From assembly GCA_017649565.1 (NCBI GenBank), contig JAGCGO010000010.1:1-57956 (forward strand): a DNA stretch of 57,956 nucleotides, written 5' to 3'. Shown here in pieces: positions 32,414-41,531 of this stretch. Position 1 is the stretch's first letter, and the number at the start of each line of letters is the position of its first letter. Both the position numbers and the translations under genes were made by a program. The DNA is from Fibrobacter sp. GTDB taxonomy: Bacteria; Fibrobacterota; Fibrobacteria; Fibrobacterales; Fibrobacteraceae. The notes beneath the pieces were generated by a model. That model was not told the origin of the DNA. It ran no database searches and worked only from the letters and a program-made list of their open reading frames with translations.

Positions 32414-35400
32414 TTACAGCAGGGTCCCATTTGCTCCCATTTTGAGCAAATATCCCCCTTCGGCACCCCCGACAGGGCCAAGTTCCACCTTCCAATCGGC
32501 CAGACGGATGATATCGGGGTGGTGTTCGATGACAATAACCGTGTCGCCACGGGCAGAAAGCCTGCGAAGCTGGTTCCAGAGCGTCTGGATATCCTTGAGG
32601 TGGAGTCCGGTCGTCGGTTCGTCGAGCAAGTAGACCATCTCGGTCGCGGGACGCTTGGCCAGTTCCGCCGCAAGCTTGAGACGCTGGGATTCGCCACCGG
32701 AAAGCGTGGTCACGGGTTGACCGAGCTTGACATACGGGAGACCCACGTCTCGTAGACTTTCGAGTTTCGGGAGAATCTTGGGCTGGTCCTTGAAGAATTC
32801 GCAAGCATCCACCACGCGCATGTCGAGCACATCGGCGATATTCTTGCCCTTGAACGTGACCGTGAGCGTTTCCTGGTTGTAGCGCTTGCCACCACAGACT
32901 TCGCAAGGTTCCCAGATGTCCGAAAGGAAGTGCATCTCTACCGAGATAGCGCCGCGGCCTTCGCAGGCCTCGCAGCGGCCTCGAGCCAAGTTGTAGCTGA
33001 AGCGGCCGTAGTCGAAGCCCTTGATCTTGGATTGAGGCAACTTGGCGAAGAGGCGACGGATATCGTCGAGCACGCCAGTGAAACTGGCGGGCGTACTGCG
33101 AGGCGTCCCCGAAATGGGGCTCTGGTCCACCAGCAAAACTTCACCCGACTTTTTCTTGCGACCGCGGGCCTGGAACTTTTTCTGCAGGCGCGGGAAGATT
33201 TCGTCCATGACCATGGAACTCTTGCCCGAACCCGACACGCCACAGACCACGCTGATGGCGCCCTTCGGGAACTTTACAGACAAATTCTTCAAGTTATTCT
33301 TCTTGAGTTTGTCGAACTCGTAGAACTCGGTCGAATCCGTAATCGGGATGGCGGCAATCTCGTTCGTCATCGGGATGGTGCGCGTAAGGTACTTGACCGT
33401 TTCGCTGCGCGGGAACTGCTGGAGCGCGTACGGCTTGGAAAGCTGCGCAGGAGTTCCCTCCGCGACGACCTCGCCACCGAACTCGCCCGCCGCGGGGCCC
33501 ATGTCGATAATGTGGTCGGCGGCCTGCATCATCTTCATGTCGTGTTCCACCACCACGAGCGTGTTGCCGAGGTCGCGCAGGCGGTAAAGCGTATCGAGGA
33601 GCATCGCCGTATCGCTTTCGTGTAGGCCCACCGTCGGTTCGTCGAGCACGTAAAGTACGCCTTCGAGACCGCTACCGATCTGGCTAGCCAGGCGGATTCT
33701 CTGTGACTCACCGCCACTGAGCGTGTCGCCCGCGCGGTCGAGGCCGATATAGCCGAGGCCCACACTCTTGAGGAAGTTCAAGCGGCCGACAATTTCACGG
33801 AGCAGGGGCTCCGCGATGGTCATCTTGCCGTCAGCATTTTTATCGCCCTTGAAGTTCACGTGACTGAACCATTCGAGCGCTTCGGAAATGCTCATGTGAT
33901 TCACGTCCATGATGTTCTTGCCGCAAATACGTACCGCAAGGTACTCAGGCTTCAAACGTTCGCCGTGACAATCCGGGCAAATATGGCCGTCGTAGTCATG
34001 TCCGAGGCCAAGGCAACTTTCGCAGGCGCCCCAGTGCGTATTGAAACTGAAGTACTTCGGGTTGAGTGCCGCATCCATGTACCAGCCGCAATCCGGGCAA
34101 CCCGGTTTTTCGGAACAGGCAATGCGCTCGCCCGCTTCGTTTTCCACGTAGAGGAGTCCGTTGCCGTCGCGATAGGCGCGTTCGAACGCTTCCACCAGGC
34201 GGGCGCGGGATTCTTCCTTCACAACCACAGTGTCGACAACGGCGAGCAACTGCTTCTCGCGCGTCGGGATTTTCGGAAGCGGAAGTTCCACGAGCTTGTC
34301 GCCAAAGTAAACCTTGCGGTAGCCCTTCTCGGTAAGGATCTTCGAAAGCTTCAGCACGTCCTTGATTTCAAACGGAGCAAGCACCGTGACTTTCTTGTTC
34401 AAGTCGCGATCAAAGGCATGCTGCATCAGGTCGCCCGCGCTGTACGAAGCCACAGGCTTCCCGCATTTCAAGCAATGCGGGGTCCCGACCCTCGCCCAGA
34501 AAATGCGGAAGTAGTCATAGATTTCGGTGAGGGTCGCGACCGTACTGCGCGGGCTCTTGCTCGCACTCTTCTGGTCAATCGCAATCGCTGGCGCGAGGCC
34601 CGAAATGGAATCGATGCTCCCGTGGTCGGGGCGTCCCAAGAAGCGGCGAGCATACGTGCTCAACGTCTCGACAAAACGGCGCTGGCCTTCGCTGAACAGC
34701 GTGTGGAACGCAAGGCTTGACTTGCCCGAGCCCGACACGCCCGTCACCACCGTAAGCTTGTGGCGCGGAATCGTCACGTCGATGTTCTTGAGGTTATGCT
34801 TGCGGGCGCCATGCACCTCGATGTCGAGCGAGAGGTCCTCACCGCCCTTGAGTGTACGGTCAAAATGCTTGTTCTCGCCATGCTTCTTCGCAAGCACCGG
34901 CGCGAGGTAGCGGCCCGTCTCGGATTTCTTGCTCTTCGCAATCTGTTCCGGCGTTCCCGTCGCAATCACCTTGCCACCGTGGATACCCGCATCTGGGCCC
35001 AAGTCGATAATCCAGTCGGCGCACTTGATCACGTCCAGGTTGTGTTCGATAATCACGACACTGTTGCCAAGGCTACGCAGGCGGTTCAGGCAATCCATGA
35101 GTTTGCGGATATCTTCAAAATGCAAACCCGTTGTCGGCTCGTCCAGCAAGTAGAGCGTCTTGCCCGTGCCCGGGCGGCGCAGTTCGGAGGCAATCTTGAT
35201 ACGTTGCGCTTCACCGCCGCTAAGCGTTGTCGAAGGCTGGCCCAAAGTGAGGTAGCCAAGGCCCACTTCCACGAGCAAATTCAGCGGCTGTGCAATCTTC
35301 GGAATGTCCTTGAAGAACTCCGCCGCATCGGCAATGCTCATATCGAGAATTTCGGAGACGTTCTTCCCCTTGAAATACACTTCGCGCGTGGCATCGTTAA

Positions 35401-37720
35401 AGCGCTTGCCGCCACAGACTTCGCACGTCACCTGCACGCTCGGTAGAATGTGCATGTCCACGACCTTCACGCCCGCACCTTCGCAAGCATCGCAGCGGCC
35501 GCCCTTCACATTGAAGCTGAAACGGCTCTTGCTGTAACCGCGAATCTTGCTCTCTTCCATGTTGGCAAAGAGGTCGCGCACGTCGTCCCAAATCTTCGTG
35601 TACGTCGCCGGGTTGCTGCGTGGCGTGCGCCCAATCGGCGTCTGGTCGATTTCAATCACCTTGTCGATATTCTCAAGGCCTTCCAGATGGTCGAACTTGC
35701 CCACCGGATCTTCGGCATTGTAGAACACGCGGGCCAGTTCGCGACGCAGAATCTGGTTGATAAGCGTGCTCTTGCCGGAACCCGAAACACCCGTCACCAC
35801 GGTGAGCGCGCCGTCCAGCGGGATTTCCACGTCGATATTCTTCAGGTTGTTTTCTGCCGCACCGCAAATCTTGAGCTTCGGTGTATTCTTGTCAATCTTC
35901 TTGCGTTTTTCGGGAATCTCAATCGCCTTGCGCCCGCTCAGGTACGCCCCCGTCAGCGAAGACTTGTTCTTTTCCAACTCTTCGACAGTGCCCGCGGCAA
36001 TCACGCGACCGCCTTCCACGCCGGCACCCGGCCCCACGTCAATCACGCAGTCCGCATGGCGCATCGTGTCTTCGTCGTGCTCCACGATAATCAGGCTGTT
36101 GCCCTGCGCACGCAAATGCTCCAGCATCCCGAGCAGCTTGTCGTTATCGCGCGGATGGAGCCCGATACTCGGCTCGTCAAGCACATAAAGCACGCCCTGC
36201 AAGCCAGCGCCCACGGCACTCGCAAGCCTTATACGCTGCGCTTCGCCGCCGCTCAAGGTAGAAGCCTTGCGGTTGATATTCAGGTAGCCAAGCCCCACCG
36301 CATTGAGGAACGAAAGACGCCCACGGATTTCCTTCAGGATTTCCTTGCCAATGCGCTTTTCCTTTTCAGAGAGATTGAGCTTGTTGAAAAATTCCACCGA
36401 CTTCTCCACGGACCATTCCGTCATCTCGGTGAGGTTATGCCCGTGAAACTGTACCGCATTTGCCGTACGGTTGATACGCGTGCCGTGACATTCGGGGCAG
36501 ACACCAATCTGCATGTACTTGCGGAAGTGGTAGATGTGCCACATGTCCCACAGTTCCTGCATGATGGGGATAATCCCGCGCTCCGATTCGCTCGGCGTAC
36601 CGTACAGAACGGCATCCTGTTGCGCCTTCTTGAGCTTGTTCCACGGCGTGTCCAACGAAAAATGCATCTCATTTGCAATGTTGCGCAAGTTGCGGCGTCC
36701 GAAATCACTGAAGATGAGCGTACCGTCGTCTTTCTTGATGGTCGCGATGCAGCCGTCCTTGATGGACTTCGTCTTGTCCGGGATAATCAGGTCCAGGTCG
36801 AACTTGTAGCTCTCCCCCATGCCCTTGCACGCGGGACAGCGGCCCTTCGGGTCGTTAAAGCTGAAGAAACGCGGTTCCAGTTCCGGAATGGAAATGCCGC
36901 ACTTGGGGCAAGCGAGCAACGTGCCCTGCAGGCGGTACTCTTCCTTCGCCGACGCATTCCCGGCACCAGCAGCACCAGCATTCCCGGCACCGGCACCCGG
37001 CGCAGTCAGCAAAAAGCTCACCAGTTTTCCGTCGGTCAGTTTCAGCGCGCCTTCCAGAGCCTCGCGCAAACGGCTCATGTTCTTGCGTTCCAGCGTCAGG
37101 CGGTCAATCACCGCTTCAATCGTGTGCTTCTCGTAACGCACAAGGGCCGGGACATCTTCAAGCCTGTAAATCGTGCCGTCCACGCGGGCACGCACAAACC
37201 CGTTTTCCTTGAGCTCGGCCAGTTCCTTGCGGTATTCGCCCTTGCGCTCCTGCACAATCGGCGCCATCACCGTAATCTGCTTGCCTTCGTCGCTTACGTA
37301 TAAATTATCTACAATCTGGTCCACCGTCTGCGCCTGGATCACGCGCCCGCAATCGGGACAGTGCGGCACGCCGAGGCGCGCAAAAAGCAAACGGTAATGG
37401 TCCAGAATCTCGACCACCGTACCCACCGTCGAACGCGGGTTGCGGTTCACTGTCTTCTGGTCAATCGAAATCGTCGGCGAGATGCCACGAACGCTCTCCA
37501 CCTCGGGGTGCTTCATGCGGCCGATGAACTGGCGCGCGTACGCCGAGAGCGACTCCACGAAGCGCCTCTGCCCTTCCTGGAACACCGTATCAAAGGCGAG
37601 GCTCGACTTGCCCGAACCGGAGACGCCGGTCACCACCACGATGGAATCGCGGGGAATGGAAAGGTTCACATGGCGGAGGTTATGCTCGTGCGCGTCGCGT
37701 ATCTCGATGGATTTGGTCAT
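32414..37720 (-). CDS. uvrA: Double-length UvrA: two UvrA copies in one chain
   Basis: Damage-recognition ATPase of nucleotide excision repair. At 1768 residues it is nearly twice the usual 940: a complete UvrA (about 1-935) is joined to a second UvrA-like half (about 955-1768). Four ABC modules are visible, each with a Walker A ([36 protein letters not shown]) and a [16 protein letters not shown] signature with an LDEP box. Zinc-finger Cys pairs occur in both halves ([38 protein letters not shown]). UvrA works as a dimer, so this is a covalent dimer; similar tandem UvrAs are known, for example in Chlamydia. A low-complexity Gly/Ala/Asn insert interrupts the first half. The ATG lacks a Shine-Dalgarno. 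Confidence 0.95.
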   Translation of the reverse strand: MTKSIEIRDAHEHNLRHVNLSIPRDSIVVVTGVSGSGKSSLAFDTVFQEGQRRFVESLSAYARQFIGRMKHPEVESVRGISPTISIDQKTVNRNPRSTVGTVVEILDHYRLLFARLGVPHCPDCGRVIQAQTVDQIVDNLYVSDEGKQITVMAPIVQERKGEYRKELAELKENGFVRARVDGTIYRLEDVPALVRYEKHTIEAVIDRLTLERKNMSRLREALEGALKLTDGKLVSFLLTAPGAGAGNAGAAGAGNASAKEEYRLQGTLLACPKCGISIPELEPRFFSFNDPKGRCPACKGMGESYKFDLDLIIPDKTKSIKDGCIATIKKDDGTLIFSDFGRRNLRNIANEMHFSLDTPWNKLKKAQQDAVLYGTPSESERGIIPIMQELWDMWHIYHFRKYMQIGVCPECHGTRINRTANAVQFHGHNLTEMTEWSVEKSVEFFNKLNLSEKEKRIGKEILKEIRGRLSFLNAVGLGYLNINRKASTLSGGEAQRIRLASAVGAGLQGVLYVLDEPSIGLHPRDNDKLLGMLEHLRAQGNSLIIVEHDEDTMRHADCVIDVGPGAGVEGGRVIAAGTVEELEKNKSSLTGAYLSGRKAIEIPEKRKKIDKNTPKLKICGAAENNLKNIDVEIPLDGALTVVTGVSGSGKSTLINQILRRELARVFYNAEDPVGKFDHLEGLENIDKVIEIDQTPIGRTPRSNPATYTKIWDDVRDLFANMEESKIRGYSKSRFSFNVKGGRCDACEGAGVKVVDMHILPSVQVTCEVCGGKRFNDATREVYFKGKNVSEILDMSIADAAEFFKDIPKIAQPLNLLVEVGLGYLTLGQPSTTLSGGEAQRIKIASELRRPGTGKTLYLLDEPTTGLHFEDIRKLMDCLNRLRSLGNSVVIIEHNLDVIKCADWIIDLGPDAGIHGGKVIATGTPEQIAKSKKSETGRYLAPVLAKKHGENKHFDRTLKGGEDLSLDIEVHGARKHNLKNIDVTIPRHKLTVVTGVSGSGKSSLAFHTLFSEGQRRFVETLSTYARRFLGRPDHGSIDSISGLAPAIAIDQKSASKSPRSTVATLTEIYDYFRIFWARVGTPHCLKCGKPVASYSAGDLMQHAFDRDLNKKVTVLAPFEIKDVLKLSKILTEKGYRKVYFGDKLVELPLPKIPTREKQLLAVVDTVVVKEESRARLVEAFERAYRDGNGLLYVENEAGERIACSEKPGCPDCGWYMDAALNPKYFSFNTHWGACESCLGLGHDYDGHICPDCHGERLKPEYLAVRICGKNIMDVNHMSISEALEWFSHVNFKGDKNADGKMTIAEPLLREIVGRLNFLKSVGLGYIGLDRAGDTLSGGESQRIRLASQIGSGLEGVLYVLDEPTVGLHESDTAMLLDTLYRLRDLGNTLVVVEHDMKMMQAADHIIDMGPAAGEFGGEVVAEGTPAQLSKPYALQQFPRSETVKYLTRTIPMTNEIAAIPITDSTEFYEFDKLKKNNLKNLSVKFPKGAISVVCGVSGSGKSSMVMDEIFPRLQKKFQARGRKKKSGEVLLVDQSPISGTPRSTPASFTGVLDDIRRLFAKLPQSKIKGFDYGRFSYNLARGRCEACEGRGAISVEMHFLSDIWEPCEVCGGKRYNQETLTVTFKGKNIADVLDMRVVDACEFFKDQPKILPKLESLRDVGLPYVKLGQPVTTLSGGESQRLKLAAELAKRPATEMVYLLDEPTTGLHLKDIQTLWNQLRRLSARGDTVIVIEHHPDIIRLADWKVELGPVGGAEGGYLLKMGANGTLL
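36950..37006 (-). repeat. GAGNA-type microrepeat inside uvrA
   Basis: Encodes the insert [16 protein letters not shown] as imperfect CCGGCACCAGCA-type DNA repeats. It falls between the DNA-binding insertion and the zinc module of the first UvrA copy, likely a surface loop. Confidence 0.75.
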
Positions 37721-37725
37721 GCCCC

Positions 37726-37733
37726 CAAATATA
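37726..37733 (-). promoter_or_regulatory. Promoter element directly before uvrA (leaderless candidate)
   Basis: Minus-strand TATATTTG, 5 nt from the ATG, with TAGACG 17 nt further upstream as a weak -35. No ribosome binding site fits between. Confidence 0.5.
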
Positions 37734-37763
37734 GGAAAAGACTCTCCTGACGTCTAAAACTTG

Positions 37764-37779
37764 GTGTACAAATGTACAC
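37764..37779. promoter_or_regulatory. LexA-like palindrome upstream of uvrA
   Basis: GTGTACA-AA-TGTACAC, equal to TGTAC-N4-GTACA. From memory, the footprinted LexA box of Fibrobacter succinogenes is of the form TGCNC-N4-GTGCA, which has the same architecture with one changed base per half-site. Its position near the -35 of uvrA, an SOS gene in many bacteria, supports an operator role. Confidence 0.5.
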
Positions 37780-37974
37780 ATTTTCATTACCCGAACATAT
37801 TCCGCATAGTCAACGTAAAAAAATACCCCTTAGAGCCCCAGCAATGTAGACAATTTCAGGCCAATTTCCCAAGAATGAAAATGGCACGTAAAACCTCTTC
37901 TACGGCTAAATTCCTGTTGTTTTGGGTTCAACGGAAATTCGGCCGGAACAGGGTCGGCTTTTTTGAATAGAATC

Positions 37975-37993
37975 TATATTACATAAAAAGGAG
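37975..37993 (+). promoter_or_regulatory. Promoter element and Shine-Dalgarno of the carbohydrate-binding lipoprotein gene
   Basis: TATATT at 37975-37980 and AAGGAG at 37988-37993 precede the ATG at 38003. The interval between them is short, so the leader would be only about 20 nt. Confidence 0.4.
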
Positions 37994-38002
37994 TAGTATC
38001 TT

Positions 38003-40009
38003 ATGAAGCTAATGAAATTGCCGCTGTTAGCTGCATCCGCAGTTATACTCTTTGCGGCTTGTTCCGATGAATCTGGCGTTAATGCAAATCCCAACAGCGA
38101 AGCTATTGCCCCCGAGGCAACGTCCTCCAGTGGTGAATTTGTTGGTAATGAAGTTCTGGGTGACGGAGCATCCAGTTCCAGCAATGTAGTTTCCGGCAAC
38201 GGCGTTACCAGTTCCGGCGATGCGGGTCCTGCATCCAGCAACGGAACCCCGGGCACTCAAGTTTCCAGCTCCGGCAATACGGTTCCCGGCAATGGAGTTT
38301 CCAGCTCCACCGGCATGGTCGCTGGCAACGGGGCTTCCAGTTCCAGCGGAGTCGTCCCCGGCGGTACAACACCTTCCGGCAACGCAGAAGCTGGCGACGA
38401 TGAAAACGACAACGAAGACGCAAGGACCTTGAACGGAACCCAGATTCTCTTGAAGGTTTCCGGCACCACGGCTACCGTGGAAAACAACAACGGCTGCGTC
38501 GAAGTGGCTGACAAGAGCGCGACCATCACTTGCCCGGGCGCTTACTATGTGACTGGCGAATCTTCCGATTTCCAGGTCGTGGTGAACACCCCGGCGGCCG
38601 AGAACGAAGGCAACACCGGCATCTATCTCCACAATGCGACCCTGAAGAGTTCCAATTCCCCGATCCTCGTGAAGAACGCCGACAAGGCGGTCATCCACCT
38701 GGTCAAGGGCACGACCAACGTGTTGGAAGACGGTAACGGCAGCCACGCGTTTACGAACGTCGGCGGAAAGCCCGATACCTCCAAGGCCGTGATCTACGCC
38801 AAGGACGACATGAACATCAAGGGCGCCGGCAAGCTGACCGTCACGGGCAAGTTCAAGAACGGCATCCAGTCCACCAACGACCTCAAGATCAAGAATGGCG
38901 AAATCACCGTTGTCGCTCCCGAAAACGCCATCAAGGGCAAGGGAAGCCTCCAGATTTCCGGCGGCACCCTGAACCTCACCGCTCAAAAGGGCGACGGCCT
39001 TGAAAGCGACGAATGCGAGAAGGACAATCGCGATTCCTGCATCAACATCGTCGAAGGCAAGGGCTTTATCGAAATCAGCGGCGGCGACATCACCATCAAG
39101 GCCGGTGACGACGGCATCCAAGCCACCAACTACATTACCGTAAGCGATTCCACCGTGGAATCGAAAATCAAGGTCGAATCGACCGGCAAGGGCTTTGTCG
39201 CCCGCAAGTACATCGACATCAACGGCGGCACCATCGACGTGAAGTCGGATGACGACGGCTTGCATACCCATTGGCAGGTTCGCATGAATGCCGGCAACGT
39301 GACCATCAGTACGAAGGACGACGGCATCCATGCGGATTCTGCCTTGTACCTGAAGGGTTCCACAATTAACGTCGTTACGGCCTACGAAGGCCTTGAAGCA
39401 TACAGGATCTTTGCCGAAGGCGGCGTTACCGCGACATTCGCGACCAACGACGGTTGGAATGCAGCAGGCGGTGCCAAGGAAAACTCTGGCGGATATTCCA
39501 TGTTCAGCGAATCCAGTGGCCATGCCGTGATTAGCGGCGGTTACCACTACATCGCCTCGAAGGGCAACATGATCGACGTGCTCGACGCGAACGGCTCCGC
39601 CAAGATGTCTGACGGCGTGCTCATCCTCGAGATTACCGGCCAGAGCTACGAAAGCCAGGGCGGCGGCATGGGTATGGGCATGGGCTTCCCGGGCATGGGT
39701 GGCCAGCAGGGCGGCGGCAACGGATGCCCATCCAACATGGCTGGTGGTCTCATCGATACCGATACCGGTTTTGAAATCACCGGCGGCGTGCTCCTCGCCT
39801 TCGGCGACTACTCGACCGACACCCCGAACTGCGCCTCGGTGAGCTTCACCAGCGACAACTTCTACGGTTCCGACAAGGCGGCTTTCAAGCCGGAATACCA
39901 TGGGAGCACCATCTTCTACGGTGGCGAAGTGAAGTCCGTGAGCCAGGTGAATACTGCCGGAATGCAGGAATTCAAGTTCCCCAACGGCAAGGTCTACATG
40001 TACAAGTAA
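38003..40009 (+). CDS. Cthe_2159-type carbohydrate-binding lipoprotein, full length
   Basis: 668 residues. Signal peptide MKLMKLPLLAASAVILFAAC with lipobox FAAC. A Ser/Gly/Asn/Val-rich linker (about 25-135) has degenerate repeats of the form SSSGNxVxGNGV. The rest is one long right-handed beta-helix of the Cthe_2159/DUF4353 type, with many turns ending GGD/GGT and Asp-rich loops (DDGIQATNYI, DDGLHTHW, KDDGIHADSALYL) that bind calcium in family structures. A Gly/Met-rich loop (GGGMGMGMGFPGMGGQQGGG) sits near residue 560. Family members bind cellulose and pectin. It is paralogous to the short protein at 682-1536. Confidence 0.85.
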   Translation: MKLMKLPLLAASAVILFAACSDESGVNANPNSEAIAPEATSSSGEFVGNEVLGDGASSSSNVVSGNGVTSSGDAGPASSNGTPGTQVSSSGNTVPGNGVSSSTGMVAGNGASSSSGVVPGGTTPSGNAEAGDDENDNEDARTLNGTQILLKVSGTTATVENNNGCVEVADKSATITCPGAYYVTGESSDFQVVVNTPAAENEGNTGIYLHNATLKSSNSPILVKNADKAVIHLVKGTTNVLEDGNGSHAFTNVGGKPDTSKAVIYAKDDMNIKGAGKLTVTGKFKNGIQSTNDLKIKNGEITVVAPENAIKGKGSLQISGGTLNLTAQKGDGLESDECEKDNRDSCINIVEGKGFIEISGGDITIKAGDDGIQATNYITVSDSTVESKIKVESTGKGFVARKYIDINGGTIDVKSDDDGLHTHWQVRMNAGNVTISTKDDGIHADSALYLKGSTINVVTAYEGLEAYRIFAEGGVTATFATNDGWNAAGGAKENSGGYSMFSESSGHAVISGGYHYIASKGNMIDVLDANGSAKMSDGVLILEITGQSYESQGGGMGMGMGFPGMGGQQGGGNGCPSNMAGGLIDTDTGFEITGGVLLAFGDYSTDTPNCASVSFTSDNFYGSDKAAFKPEYHGSTIFYGGEVKSVSQVNTAGMQEFKFPNGKVYMYK

Positions 40010-40035
40010 GACACCCCTGTTTTTACCAAAGCAAT

Positions 40036-40069
40036 AATCGCCACTGCATACGCATGGCGGTTATTTTTT
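40036..40069 (+). terminator. Rho-independent terminator
   Basis: Stem AATCGCCA/TGGCGGTT with an inner TGC/GCA stem, followed by seven T, 27 nt after the lipoprotein stop. Confidence 0.85.
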
Positions 40070-40109
40070 TACGCAAAAAAACGAAAATGCACCGAAAACG
40101 GGAATCCGC

Positions 40110-40140
40110 TTGACGGAATCGCACGATTTAGGTATATTTG
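40110..40140 (+). promoter_or_regulatory. tRNA-Ala promoter
   Basis: TTGACG (40110-40115), 17-nt spacer, TATATTTG (40133-40140). Transcription would begin about 6 nt before the mature tRNA. It is the clearest promoter in the window and links the TATATTTG element to a normal -35. Confidence 0.75.
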
Positions 40141-40151
40141 GCCAATCCAAT

Positions 40152-40224
40152 GGGGATATAGCTCAGTTGGTAGAGCGACAGGTTCGCAATCTGTAGGTCA
40201 TGGGTTCGACTCCCACTATCTCCA
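40152..40224 (+). tRNA. tRNA-Ala (anticodon CGC)
   Basis: Folds as a 73-nt cloverleaf. The acceptor stem GGGGATA pairs with TATCTCC and contains the G3-U70 pair that marks alanine tRNAs. D-arm GCTC/GAGC, anticodon stem ACAGG/TCTGT with loop TTCGCAA (anticodon CGC, reads GCG), T-arm ATGGG/CCCAC with an A49-C65 mismatch and loop TTCGACT, discriminator A73. CCA is not encoded and must be added by a nucleotidyltransferase. Confidence 0.93.
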
Positions 40225-40228
40225 CTCA

Positions 40229-40256
40229 AAAGGCCGGCATCATCGCCGGCCTTTTG
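40229..40256 (+). terminator. tRNA terminator
   Basis: Stem AAGGCCGGC/GCCGGCCTT with loop ATCATC and T-run, starting 5 nt after the tRNA. Confidence 0.85.
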
Positions 40257-40361
40257 CATTTACCCCCCCCTTTGCAGTTCTTCCTTGTATATTTTTTTAT
40301 TACACGGGGTATTATTAAACGTCTTTTCGTCCGGCGTCAATCCCTGCCCCCCTTGAATATA

Positions 40362-40369
40362 TATATTCA
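40362..40369 (+). promoter_or_regulatory. Promoter element directly before the GH8 gene (leaderless candidate)
   Basis: TATATTCA ends 4 nt before the ATG. No Shine-Dalgarno; the -35 is poor. Confidence 0.4.
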
Positions 40370-40373
40370 CACT

Positions 40374-41489
40374 ATGCAACAACGTTTTAAGCCCCGCGAC
40401 CTTTTTATTGAATCGGGCTACGGTCCAAACTTTGGCGACCAGCTCATTCTCAATGCTTACCATCAACTTTTTGAAGGCGATCCCGTCGACGAGAGGGTCT
40501 GCTTCGACGCGTCCGACGACATGTCGTACATCATCGACATCGGCCACGACGACATACGGTCCGAGGGCATGAGCTATGGAATGTTCATCACGGCTTTGAC
40601 CGACCATCCGGAAACCTTCCAGAAACTCTGGAACTTCTCGCGCAAGTACCTGTACAACTCCGACGGTCCGCACAAGGGCTACTTCTCCTGGCAGGTCTCC
40701 ACCACCGAGTTCACCATGATGGACCCGGGCGCCGCACCGGACGGCGAGGAATACTTCGCCATGGCGCTCCTCATCGCGGCAAAGCGCTTCAACCGCCCGG
40801 ACTACAAGGAAGACGCCATCAAGCTCATCAACGACATCAAGTACAAGCCGGTCAACGAGCTCGTGGGTCCGATGATCGACCCCGAAAGGAAGCTGGTCAA
40901 GTTCTCCCCGGTCCTCGGCAACGACTTCACCGACCCGAGCTACCACACCATCGCCTTCTACCGCGCCTTCGCGGAGGCGACCGGAGACAACACCTGGCTC
41001 GATGTCGCGGCAAGCAGCCTGGAATACCTCAAAAAGGCGGCGCACCCCGTCACGGCGCTCTTCCCGGACTACTCCGAGTACGACGGCACGCCCAAGGCCA
41101 TGCCCTGGTTCCCCGAAAGCGACAACTTCAGCGGCGACGCATGGCGCGTGGCGCTCAACCTGAGCCTCGACTACGCCCTGTTCCACACGGACGAATGCGA
41201 ACGCGAAATCTGCACCCGCCAGCTCAACTACTTCAACGACCGCCGACCCTACCTCTCGGACTACGCCGTCGACGGCTCCCCGTACCCCAGACAGGGCCGC
41301 AACGCGACGCCTGGCCTTATCGCCATGAACGCGGCGAGCGCACAGGTACTGCCGGTCGGAAGCCCGCTTGTCGAGCCCTTCGTGGCCGACCTTGCGAACC
41401 TGGCCGTGCCTATCCGATTCTGGCGCTACTACGACGGCATGCTCTACCTCATCGGTTTGCTGGCCGCCACCGGAAAAATCGAAATTTAG
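40374..41489 (+). CDS. GH8 reducing-end xylose-releasing exo-oligoxylanase (Rex-like)
   Basis: 371 residues without signal peptide, so cytoplasmic. The sequence follows Rex enzymes of GH8 closely: YIIDIGHDDIRSEGMSYGMFI carries the general acid Glu, followed by YFSWQ, DGEEYFAMALL, and GDAWRVALN with the catalytic Asp, and length and layout match. Rex enzymes remove single xylose units from the reducing end of short xylo-oligosaccharides. This fits intracellular finishing of oligomers produced by the secreted xylan-debranching esterases encoded nearby. The ATG at 40374 (MQQRFKPRD) has no Shine-Dalgarno; an earlier in-frame ATG lies in the tRNA. An endo-acting GH8 is the alternative. Confidence 0.85.
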   Translation: MQQRFKPRDLFIESGYGPNFGDQLILNAYHQLFEGDPVDERVCFDASDDMSYIIDIGHDDIRSEGMSYGMFITALTDHPETFQKLWNFSRKYLYNSDGPHKGYFSWQVSTTEFTMMDPGAAPDGEEYFAMALLIAAKRFNRPDYKEDAIKLINDIKYKPVNELVGPMIDPERKLVKFSPVLGNDFTDPSYHTIAFYRAFAEATGDNTWLDVAASSLEYLKKAAHPVTALFPDYSEYDGTPKAMPWFPESDNFSGDAWRVALNLSLDYALFHTDECEREICTRQLNYFNDRRPYLSDYAVDGSPYPRQGRNATPGLIAMNAASAQVLPVGSPLVEPFVADLANLAVPIRFWRYYDGMLYLIGLLAATGKIEI

Positions 41490-41531
41490 CACATTCCCTT
41501 GTTTGCTATATTCCATATAAAGGAGTTGACT

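Noticed and set aside
35450..37303. 617-residue open frame on the plus strand opposite uvrA
   Set aside because: It mirrors the strongly coding uvrA frame, has no recognisable domain, and is rich in His/Arg/Val as expected from the antisense of C-ending codons.
38027..39901. Long minus-strand open frame opposite the carbohydrate-binding lipoprotein
   Set aside because: Antisense of a regular beta-helix gene; Val/Asp/Gly-rich with no family similarity.
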